Part shown: positions 20,101-28,000 of the stretch, piece after piece
How positions within the stretch are numbered: position 1 is the first letter of the stretch
Layout of the letters: every line of letters begins with the position of its first letter
Origin: Marinilabiliaceae bacterium ANBcel2
GTDB lineage: Bacteria; Bacteroidota; Bacteroidia; Bacteroidales; Marinilabiliaceae
DNA length: 64,000 nucleotides
Reading direction: 5' to 3'
Assembly: GCA_029688995.1 (NCBI GenBank)
Contig: JARULA010000009.1
Location: 16,991-80,990 of the forward strand
Notes under the pieces: generated by a model
Told to the model about the DNA's origin: nothing
What the model saw: the letters and a program-made list of their open reading frames with translations, nothing else
Database searches by the model: none
Translations under genes and position numbers: made by a program

Positions 20101-20191
20101 ATATTCCTATAATAAAAAGAGTTGCTGAAACCGTTATTGCAAATCCTTTTTTACTAACCGAAGAATCAATTATTTTGTCAATCCACTTCAT
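17126..20191 (-). CDS. Heavy-metal efflux RND pump (CusA/CzcA family)
   Basis: 1021-residue inner-membrane pump. The HME-RND signature segments are clear: N-terminal TM then AYPDPTPPLVEV, the porter region with FEWGTDYEKARQEV, and TM4 reading GALNLGIIVDASVIMVEN. In CzcA the TM4 motif is GALDFG...D...E; here the first Asp is Asn (about residue 394), while the second Asp and the Glu are kept. That separates it from the Zn/Co/Cd group and also from CusA, so the metal is uncertain. Adaptor, channel, kinase and regulator lie upstream on the same strand, a complete metal-responsive export system. The stop overlaps the convergent PepSY gene. Confidence 0.88.
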   Translation of the reverse strand: MKWIDKIIDSSVSKKGFAITVSATLFIIGIWAYTKLNIEAYPDPTPPLVEVIVQKSGWSAEEMERQITVPLETELNGIRGIDVIRSISLFGLSNIKVYFEWGTDYEKARQEVINRLQMADLPDDVSPELSPWSALGEIYRYELVGEGYTTMELKEAQDWIVERQFRQVPGIIDVVGFGGPTKEYHVEIDPNKLIAYNVSISDVMDAIELSNSNVGGNYLNIGEQSYNVRGVGLFSSINDIANVMVDERDGTAIYVHQLGEVKIGQKVPLGKVGKDYNSDVVTGIVNMYRGQNTLPTLEKVQEKVKEINEGGILPDGMKIVPYYDRTELVNVTVNTVQHILLAAILLVGFIMVAFLGNYKAALIVTISIPLSLLVTFLMMVIRGDSANLISMGALNLGIIVDASVIMVENIHRRLSGREVKGYANVKDTILSAAKEVAGPIFFSIAIIIVAFLPLFTMQGVEGRIFGPLAITYGFALAAALFLSLTYSPACAAFFFKGRSSRKDTFIVKWLKAGYNPIINKCVKWPKATLAISSIVLAGTLSTIPFIGGEFMPRLEEGNLWVRATMPNSISFTKSEKLVDEMRELILDNHPEVTTVVSQLGQDDEGTEAIGWFNVDMFVDLKPMNEWRDGLNKEELISEIETTLSQISGVAFSFSQNIQDNVEEAMAGVRGENVVKLFGEDLETLEIKAAEIEETMKGVEGIADLAIYTKLGQPNMLVEIDRERAARYGVLTKDVNKIVQAAVGGEAVTQRLDGDRRFDVVVRTLPEFRTTKEEIKNIPVSTGAGYIPLKEVAKVYTQSGASFIYREGNARYIPIAFSVRGRDLQGTVNEAEASILEQVDLPTGYRMEWAGEFQQLQDAIDRLIVVIPLSIILIVFLLYIHFRNLRDCLLVLASVPFAMIGGVLILIITGTDFSISATVGFICVLGEVVLNGVILVSFINKLRKDGKSLIDAVTEGSKLRLRAVMMIAMAAGIGLFPAAISTGIGSETQQPLAQVVVASMMTAPAATLLVLPTLYLLVYKRK

Positions 20192-20228
20192 GGTTTACGG
20201 TATTGAAAGTTGTTGTTTGTTGCCCTTA

Positions 20229-21344
20229 TTATTGTTTCGCAATAAGTTGATTGTAAACAAGAATATGGCGATTAAATATCACACTCTCTCCTTTATTAAC
20301 GCCCGATTTTAGAAAAACGCGGTCATTATTTCTTCTTTTAATTGTAACTGGTCTTATCTGCACATCGCATTTGTCATTAAAGAGCACCACATAATATTTA
20401 TTTTCATCAAAAATGAGCGCATCTCCCGGTATATGCACAAAGCTCTCATCTTCGTATGCTTTTACCTTAACATTGGTAAACATCCCCGGCTTTAGTATAT
20501 AATTGGGGTTTGGGAGCTCTATAATTGCCTGCATGGTTCTTTTATTGGGATCGATACTATTTGAGAGTCGTGTAATTTTACCGTTGAACATTTTATCCGG
20601 AAAAGCAAGCGTTGTTATTGAAACAGAATCTCCCGACTGAATATTTCCAATATCACTCTCCGGAACATTGGTAACTACCCAAACATCCTGCAGATCTGAT
20701 ATTTTAAATACATAACTATCGTTATTTCGTAATGTAGTACCCGGATTTATATTTCTTTCGATTATGAATCCCGATTCGGGAGCTCTTATAGTATAAAAGG
20801 GTTGATCATCTTCAATGCCTAAAACTTTTTGCTCCTCCTTTAATCTTGTTATTTCAGATTTTATTTTCTCCAGTTTGCTTTCAGCTTCGAGGAGATCGCG
20901 GCGTGAATATACTCCCGATTCGGTAAGTGATTTAGCCAGACTATAATTTTGTTTTGCTATAGATTTTTCTGCTAAGGCATGTTGCATATCTCTTTTAAAT
21001 GCAGCGATGTCCGGACTTTGAATTGTAGCTAGTACCTCCCCTTTTTTTACCTGATCACCTTCTCTTACATGTACATCTGAAATAACTCCTCCTGCATTTG
21101 GAAATACTCTATATACCCTGTCACTGTTAACTTCAATTTTCCCAGGTAGTTTTAACGATCGTTCAACCCTTCCCATTTTAGCTTCCTCAACCGAAATTCT
21201 ATCTACCATTTCATCAGGCAGGCAGTTGCTCTCTAACTCATCACTGCTACTTTGCTTCTGCTCACTTGTTAATTCACATGAGTAGAGTAAAACTGTAAAC
21301 AAGGTAATTGTAACAACTCTATTTATTAAATGTAAACTGTTCAT
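20229..21344 (-). CDS. Heavy-metal efflux adaptor (CusB/CzcB-like) lipoprotein
   Basis: 371 aa membrane-fusion lipoprotein. Lipobox is LYSC with Cys about residue 23. After it come a beta-barrel/lipoyl domain (GGVISDVHVREGDQVKKGEVLATI, about 90-113), a helical hairpin (about 115-175) and the second lipoyl half (FYTIRAPESGFIIERNI, about 177-193), with a membrane-proximal end. It has no CusF-like extra domain and no Met-rich N-terminus. The start follows a short 11-bp gap from the channel gene, and 37 bp separate it from the pump. It would deliver or gate the metal substrate for the RND pump. Confidence 0.85.
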   Translation of the reverse strand: MNSLHLINRVVTITLFTVLLYSCELTSEQKQSSSDELESNCLPDEMVDRISVEEAKMGRVERSLKLPGKIEVNSDRVYRVFPNAGGVISDVHVREGDQVKKGEVLATIQSPDIAAFKRDMQHALAEKSIAKQNYSLAKSLTESGVYSRRDLLEAESKLEKIKSEITRLKEEQKVLGIEDDQPFYTIRAPESGFIIERNINPGTTLRNNDSYVFKISDLQDVWVVTNVPESDIGNIQSGDSVSITTLAFPDKMFNGKITRLSNSIDPNKRTMQAIIELPNPNYILKPGMFTNVKVKAYEDESFVHIPGDALIFDENKYYVVLFNDKCDVQIRPVTIKRRNNDRVFLKSGVNKGESVIFNRHILVYNQLIAKQ

Positions 21345-21355
21345 ACTGTTTTGTA

Positions 21356-22642
21356 TTAGAAATTAAACTGAAAAATATCCCGACCCACTTCAAAATTCAA
21401 CTCTTCAGCTGCAATTAAAAGTTCTTGCTGTACACTATATTTTCTTATAACACTTTCACGAAATGATTCATAAAAATCTACAAATTCGATCAATCTGATA
21501 TCTCCGCGTTTATATTGTATTGTTAATGCCTTAATAATCTCTTCAAACTCTGCTTCATAAAAAAACTCTGTTCTTTTATACAATCTTTTAGCGCGATTTA
21601 ATTTATTAAGAGCACTTTCAATTTCAAGTTTTAATTTTTGCTCTTTTTGGTTAAGTATAAGCTGAGACTGCTTAATTCTATGTGATGCAATTCTTACATT
21701 TTCTCTGTTTCTATTCCATAATGGAAGTTCCATACTTAATGTAATTCCAAAATAGTTATCAATAACACCATCAAGTTTATCATAGGCCATCCCAATAGTT
21801 AAGTCGGGCCATTGATTTGCCTCTTCAAGTTTTAGCTCTCTCTCAGCACTATTAACATTAATAACAGATGATCTAATATCTCCACGCGACTCAAGAGCGG
21901 TTTGGTAAAAGTTATTTAAATTTAAGTATTGCGGTTTTTCAGTATATTGCCAGGGATCTTCGGGGAGTTTGGGAACCGGTGTTTTATCCTCTAATTGCAG
22001 CAACACTTTTAATGATTGTTGCGACTCCATCTTTTTTTTAAGAACAACACTGTACTCTTTTTCCAGCTCCAGGAGAAGAGATCTAAAGCGAACTATTTCT
22101 AAACGTCGAATGTTGCCTTCTTTGTACTGACTTTCGAACCCTTCAAGAATCTTCTCCAAAGCATCAATCTGTTTTTGGTATAACCCTTTAATTCGGTTAA
22201 GGTAAGCAAGCGTTACATACTCCTCCCTTAAAGTTTTTGTCAAGGTTCGGATAAGTTTATTTAACTGTGCCTCACTTTTTAATCTGTCCAGCTCCCTAAG
22301 TTTAATATTATGCCCTCGCTTTCCGGCTGTGCTAAACAGCTGTTCAATTTCAAAAGCAGTATTGTCACTTCCGGTAAACCCTACCGGTCCGCTCTCATCT
22401 CTATTAATAATTTGATGCTCCACTTCAAACTCCGGATTATTCCAACGTTTGGCCTCCCTTATTTTCAACTCCTTTATGTCCATTTCGAGCTTTTCTGCCA
22501 TTAAAACAATGTTTTTTTCGAGAAAACGCTCTTCAGCTTCTTTTAAACTTAGTGAAAGGTTGTTGCCGCCATTAACTGAAATAGAGATCAAAAAAATGAT
22601 TAATAATAGTGTGCAATAATATTTTAATCCAACTACATTCAT
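21356..22642 (-). CDS. TolC-family outer-membrane channel of the metal efflux system (CusC/CzcC-like)
   Basis: 428 aa. Signal peptide about residues 1-24, then two helical-hairpin repeats with heptads (about 100-200 and 300-400) and the segment AIQYKRGDIRLIEFVDFYES-like near the C-terminus, matching the YxxGxxxLxExLxA pattern of metal-efflux OMFs. First gene of the efflux part of the operon, 134 bp downstream of the kinase. That gap carries a candidate promoter and regulator-binding boxes. It would form the outer-membrane exit duct for the adjacent adaptor and RND pump. Confidence 0.85.
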   Translation of the reverse strand: MNVVGLKYYCTLLLIIFLISISVNGGNNLSLSLKEAEERFLEKNIVLMAEKLEMDIKELKIREAKRWNNPEFEVEHQIINRDESGPVGFTGSDNTAFEIEQLFSTAGKRGHNIKLRELDRLKSEAQLNKLIRTLTKTLREEYVTLAYLNRIKGLYQKQIDALEKILEGFESQYKEGNIRRLEIVRFRSLLLELEKEYSVVLKKKMESQQSLKVLLQLEDKTPVPKLPEDPWQYTEKPQYLNLNNFYQTALESRGDIRSSVINVNSAERELKLEEANQWPDLTIGMAYDKLDGVIDNYFGITLSMELPLWNRNRENVRIASHRIKQSQLILNQKEQKLKLEIESALNKLNRAKRLYKRTEFFYEAEFEEIIKALTIQYKRGDIRLIEFVDFYESFRESVIRKYSVQQELLIAAEELNFEVGRDIFQFNF

Positions 22643-22729
22643 TCCTGTATAATTAAGTTACGTTACTGTTTAGGAGCAACTTGCATAAAAAAAATATTTT
22701 TAAGCAATTAGAGTCCCAAAAATCGACCG

Positions 22730-22786
22730 CAAATATGATTTTTAGCACCTTAAAATCACCTTAAAAAGGATTAAATTTATCTTAAA
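22730..22786 (-). promoter_or_regulatory. Candidate response-regulator operator and promoter of the metal-efflux genes
   Basis: Read on the minus strand, TTTTAAGGTG occurs twice with an 11-base period (plus-strand CACCTTAAAA at 22746-22755 and 22757-22766). Two weaker TTAA-centred copies follow near 22770 and 22781, giving four boxes at 10-11-base steps. They end 8 bases upstream of CATATTTG (minus strand, 22737-22730), a near-consensus -7 element, and cover the -33 position. Direct repeats of this period are what dimeric OmpR/PhoB regulators bind. The array starts inside the 3' end of the kinase gene. It would let the adjacent regulator switch on the channel-adaptor-pump genes independently. 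Confidence 0.55.
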
Positions 22787-24147
22787 GGGTAAGTTAACTC
22801 GAAAATATTAAGATTCTCTTTAGGATTAGAGTAGGTGATAGTAGCATCACACAGAGCCACAATTTTTTTAGTAAGTACCAGTCCGAGCCCAAACCCAGCC
22901 CTGTTTTCACTGTTTTTACCTCTAAAAAAGTGGTTAAATAAAAGTTTCTCTTCTTTGCCCGATATTGGTTTGCCCACATTTATAACACTCACTTTGGTAG
23001 CTTTATAATTTGCACAGTTAATTTTAATTTGAGCTTTTAACTGATCGCTGTAGGTAGCGCAATTACATAACAGGTTTTGAAATACCTGCCTTATAAGCAT
23101 TGGGTTTGCATGAATAATTAATCGATTCTCATCAAACGATTCGGGTTCATAATATACTTCAAAACTAAAATCGGGGTAGATAATATTCAATTCATCTATA
23201 ACATCAAAAATTATCTCATCTATTCTGCAATTCTCCTTTTGCACTATCTGTCCGGTCTCAATTTTTGATATTTCTAACAATATATTAATTATATTACCTA
23301 ATGATTTTACTTTAACAGTCTGATTTTGAATAGCAGGCTTAATATCCTCAACATTATTATATTGTTCAATTTTCTCCAGTTCCGAAACAATCACTGCAAT
23401 AGGAGTTTTTAATTGATGAGAAATATGGTGTATTGTATGCTTTTGAAAATCGAAAGCATCATTGGCACGGTTCAGCAGCTCTTTAAACCTTTTGGTTAAC
23501 TGCTCTATTTCATAAGTTGATGTTTCTATAGCCAGCTCTTTATCCGTTTTAGATCCCAGTTTAAAACTTTTTAGCTTATTGGTGAGAATGGTAAGAGGTT
23601 TTGATATTTTTGTTGTAAGAAAATGTGCAACAAATATTACTATAGCAGCAATAAAGAGAAAAATACCAATTAAAACATTTCCCAGGTAAAAAAGTTTTGT
23701 AAATCCAAAATCATCATACGCTTTACTTATAGCATAAAAGCTTTTATTATCCTTTATAATATGAGTTCCTATAACATTATATTTACCCTCTTTTCTTTTT
23801 ATCCACTCATTGTCTTGTGAGAGAAGAGGCAATATCTCATCAATATCGGGATCAGGAATATCCTCTTTACTTCTATAAATTAATTGTTTGTTTTCATCAA
23901 AAATTAAAAGCTTTTCATCATAAAAATCATAAACTGTAAGCACATCCATTGTTTCTTGTATATTTTCACCATCCTGAACCACCTCTGTAAGAAGCTTTAA
24001 AGTTGTTTGGATACGCTTATTTTGTTGTTGTAAAAACTCTTCGGCTCTATAGTTAGAAAACAAAATATAGATGATTGTAAACGAAATTGCCGTAAGCAAA
24101 ATCATAGTAGTTGAGAAGTAGATGAGTATTTTGTTTCTAATCTTCAT
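22777..24147 (-). CDS. Sensor histidine kinase of the metal-efflux system (CusS-like)
   Basis: 456 aa. TM1 (about residues 8-29), a periplasmic sensor of about 125 residues, TM2 (about 152-176), a HAMP linker (about 178-230), then HisKA with the phosphoacceptor in HHISHQLKTPIAVI and an HATPase domain: N-box around LLCNCATYS, and G2 box NRAGFGLGLVLTKKI. The sensor loop has no His- or Met-rich metal-binding cluster, so it may sense something other than copper or silver directly. The gene starts 23 bp after the response-regulator stop, as expected for an RR-HK operon, and its 3' end carries regulator-type repeats. Confidence 0.88.
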   Translation of the reverse strand: MKIRNKILIYFSTTMILLTAISFTIIYILFSNYRAEEFLQQQNKRIQTTLKLLTEVVQDGENIQETMDVLTVYDFYDEKLLIFDENKQLIYRSKEDIPDPDIDEILPLLSQDNEWIKRKEGKYNVIGTHIIKDNKSFYAISKAYDDFGFTKLFYLGNVLIGIFLFIAAIVIFVAHFLTTKISKPLTILTNKLKSFKLGSKTDKELAIETSTYEIEQLTKRFKELLNRANDAFDFQKHTIHHISHQLKTPIAVIVSELEKIEQYNNVEDIKPAIQNQTVKVKSLGNIINILLEISKIETGQIVQKENCRIDEIIFDVIDELNIIYPDFSFEVYYEPESFDENRLIIHANPMLIRQVFQNLLCNCATYSDQLKAQIKINCANYKATKVSVINVGKPISGKEEKLLFNHFFRGKNSENRAGFGLGLVLTKKIVALCDATITYSNPKENLNIFELTYPLR

Positions 24148-24170
24148 TTTACAGTAAAGAAGTTATTTTG

Positions 24171-24854
24171 TTATAAGTCAAGATAGTAACCGTATCCTAC
24201 CTTAGTTTTAATACTGTTTTTGTCAAAAGGTTTATCAATTTTTTTTCTTAAAAAATTAACATAAACCTCAATTGTATTCGTATTGGCTCCAAATGATTTC
24301 CCCCAAATCTCTTCTATTAGTTCATCTTTTGAAACAATTTCGCCTCTATTTTTTATTAAGCGCATTAAAATTTGATATTCACGCGGGGTGAGCGATATCT
24401 CTTTTCCTTGTCTTAAAACCTTTCTTTGTGAGTCATTCACCGTAATATCCCCGGCTATCAAACTATTGTTACCACTATTTTTATCCCCGCTATGCATAAA
24501 TCTTTTAATTAAAGAGTTTATGCGTATTATCAGTTCTCTCATATAAAAAGGTTTTGTAAGGTAATCATCGGCACCACAATCAAAACCCTTAACCTTATCT
24601 TCTAATTCACTAAAGGCAGTAAGCATTATTATTGGGGTAGCACTATTATACTCTCTAAAACTTTTGCACAAATCAAAACCGTTTTTCCCGGGCATATTAA
24701 TATCCATAACAATGCAATCGAATCGATCTTTTTTCAAAATTCTTTCGGCCAATAAACCGTCATAAACAACCTCAGCATTCATCTTTTCAGCCTTTAATGC
24801 CTCTTTTATGTTTTTACTTAATGTTGGGTCATCTTCTATTATTAAAATTTTCAT
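24171..24854 (-). CDS. OmpR-family response regulator (CusR-like)
   Basis: 227 aa. Receiver with acidic pocket (IIEDD), phospho-acceptor Asp in VMDINMPGKNG (about residue 51), the conserved Thr in IMLTAF and Lys in DYLTKPF. A winged-helix DNA-binding domain follows (about 130-227, including LTPREYQILMRLIKNRGEIV and the recognition-helix region ANTNTIEVYVNFLRKKID). First gene of a minus-strand operon with its kinase and the metal RND genes. It most likely binds the direct repeats at 22746-22786. Confidence 0.9.
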   Translation of the reverse strand: MKILIIEDDPTLSKNIKEALKAEKMNAEVVYDGLLAERILKKDRFDCIVMDINMPGKNGFDLCKSFREYNSATPIIMLTAFSELEDKVKGFDCGADDYLTKPFYMRELIIRINSLIKRFMHSGDKNSGNNSLIAGDITVNDSQRKVLRQGKEISLTPREYQILMRLIKNRGEIVSKDELIEEIWGKSFGANTNTIEVYVNFLRKKIDKPFDKNSIKTKVGYGYYLDL

Positions 24855-24885
24855 TTGGATACTATATCTTTTAATTATATAACAT

Positions 24886-24917
24886 CAAAAATAGTAACAA
24901 ATCAATAATCACACCAA
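24886..24917 (-). promoter_or_regulatory. Promoter of the response regulator / kinase operon
   Basis: On the minus strand, TTG (24917-24915), 21 bases, then TATTTTTG (24893-24886) fit the Bacteroidota promoter consensus. The -7 box is 31 bases before the regulator start codon. The divergent gap to the ankyrin-type gene (24855-25058) is 204 bp and AT-rich. Confidence 0.5.
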
Positions 24918-25058
24918 TTGTTATAAATATACGAGACAAATATCCAAATTGAATTTCTTGTAATAAGAATTACTTAGTTTATATATTATCATTTTTATTT
25001 ATCTTTACAATCGTTTACCATTTTAACCAAATTGAACTAACCCTTTATCTAACCCAAA

Positions 25059-28000
25059 ATGAAGCACAAAGTTATTTTTGTATTACTATCTTTATTATTC
25101 TCTATCCAATGTTTAACATCGCAAAATAGCATTAAAGCACTCTATTACGATTATGTTCAGATGGGGCTTTTGCCCGCACTCAATGATAAAGAGTGGACAC
25201 CCGAAAAAAGCGATAAAACCTTTACTGCATTTGTTGAGTTTATTGGCCAGGGGCAAATTAAGAATCAATTACATTACGATTTGTTTATCTGGCTCTATAA
25301 TAAAGGAGTATCTCATGAGGCTGCAATGATTACTGTTTATCAAGAGCTGCCACATCTTTTCTATATCTTATTAAATGAGGGATTTGAACCCCCTTCAAAA
25401 TTTTTATTGCCTAATGGAGAAGAGAAGTTATTGATAAATCATTTTGAGAGAGATTTAGGAAGAACTTACTATGTTTTAAATAAGTTACTTAACTTAGGTT
25501 ATAAGGCCGATACACAAACACTTGATGTGTGGCAGCGACATGATATGGTAATTGGAGAGATCTTAAACCATCCCACAAACAAAGAATTTGTCGAAAACAA
25601 CATTTACAACATAGCTCAATTTTTAAGTCAAAAGAATCTTCTTTTTACCCTTTGGGACCATCCTTTAATTAATGATTATAATAGAGCTGTTAACTCTCTT
25701 ATACTTGATATAAAAAGCGGCTGTGATAATAGTATTGAAAAAAATCTGCAAACTGTTTTTGAATTTTTAGATCTGTTTATTGCAAATAACCCTAAATCGA
25801 ATCCTGCAGAAATAGATTATCCTCAATACATTACTGAAACTATTAAAGAGCTTTCAAAATATGCAATCCATTATGATTGTGCCATGTTTTTTCGCCTTTT
25901 TAAAGAGGAGTATTCTCACCTTATTGATTATCAGTGGCTTTTATTGCGAGGCGGCTGTGATATAACAGAGATGATATTAAATGAGAAGCCTTATGTAATT
26001 GACAAAGTTCTGCAGCAGGAGGAAATTTTCACAACCAACAACAGATTGGTTTTAGAGCTTTTTAAACGGGATCCTTATTATAACAGTGAAAAACTTATTT
26101 TTAATGAAGTCTTTACTTTTAAAGGGTTTAGTAAAGAGATGGTTCAAGAGTATTATAAACTCTCATTAAAGAACCTTAACCAATTAATGGAGGATACGAC
26201 CACAGAAAGTATTCACAATGAGTATCTATTATTATATAATATTATTGAGGCAATAATTAATGATGATGTAGCATATATAAGTGATAAGCTGGAAACTTTA
26301 GAGTCGGAAGTTTTAAAAGATATCTCTATCCAATGGGCATTAAAAGGGGGTAGCTCAAACATGATACATCATTTGTTTGAAAAATTTAATATATCTGATT
26401 TAGTTGAAGAGGATTACTTGTTAATTCTTTCACATAATCCCAATGTCATTGATTATTATCAGCTGCTCGATAACACAGATCTCACTTTATATAAGTTGTT
26501 GCTCACCGCAATTGCTCTTTCAAATGGTGATAAGGAGTTAATTGACTTTTTGATTAGTAAAGGTTTTGATTTTTCTTCGATAACTAACAAGATGATTACT
26601 TTACAAAACCTTCCCAATGAGCAAATAATAAGAAAATCAATAGAGGCCGGGATGTCTCTTTCTCAATTTGTTATCTCCGCAGAGTATGCCATGCCCTATC
26701 GGCTATCTCCCTCAGAAAAATTAGAACTGCATCAAAGCAGCTTATATAATCAGACTCCACTTATTTATTATATTATTACACACTATCCAGATAATATTGC
26801 TATAGAGCTTTTAGATTTTTGGATTGAAGAAAAAAATAAGCATGACCATCAAATTATTGCCACACATGAAGAGCTTTTAAACCTTGCAATAAAAGCAAAC
26901 CGCAAAAATATTGTTGAACATCTTATAAATAATAAGACCTTTAATAATAGTTGTGAAGTTGATTATAGCAATCTTCTTGATATTGCTGTAAGGAATAGCT
27001 CTGTTGATGTTTTAGAGCCTATATTATCTGTTGTAGATACAGATGATATTCATTCGGTTATAAAGAAAATGTATAATAAAAATAATCTTTATAACCATAT
27101 AACTTATGCCACTCAATCATTTTTGATGGAAAACATTAAATGTTTAAATAGTTTAATCAACACTCTTTTTACTTACGATTTTTATTCACGACACAATCTT
27201 ACTACTTATCTGAAAGCTCTTGTGCAGGAGCATGAATCTGATATTAAGTTTTACATGTTAGTAAACGACAATTTCTCTCTTTTACGTGACGCCATTTTAA
27301 ACAGCAATGAAGAGTTTGCCTCATTTATTGTTCATGAAAAGCCTCAGTTTCGTCTCCTTGATAGTGATTTTTTGTTTAACGATCTTCGCAGAACTATTGA
27401 TTTGCAATGGTTTTGGCTTGCAGAGATCTTAATTCTCGATTATCCCTCTGTTTTAAATCAAAAGGTTGATGGCTATACACTTCTTGACTATGCGATTGAC
27501 CTGGGATGTGATGAGTCGATAAACCTACTTATAGAGATGGGTGCCCATCGAAATATTCCGGATGACGATACCCGTTTAACCGATTTAATGACCGAAGCTG
27601 TTATGGATGATGATTACCTACAAGTAATAGAGCTGTATAATAAAGGTGCTTCTATTGATGAAGAATTAATATATCGATCGTGGGGCGAAGAATATACCGA
27701 GTCGTACATAAATTATGCATCGCGTCAGGGATTAGAGGTTATGGCATTTCATCTTTTAATGAGAGGTGTGAATCCCAACTGCAGACAAAATAGTCAGGGT
27801 CTTAACCCACTATCATTAGCACTACTCAATGATAATTTTGAAACTGCACGTATTCTTATTCAGTTTGGAGCAGATATTGGCTTTATTCCCGGTAAAAAAG
27901 CTCAGCAATATTTTAGAGGAATTGAACCCGGAATGTCAATTAAAGAGTGGGCTATTGATTTCCAAAGGATGGGGGCTACACTTTTCCCTTGTGATGGAGT

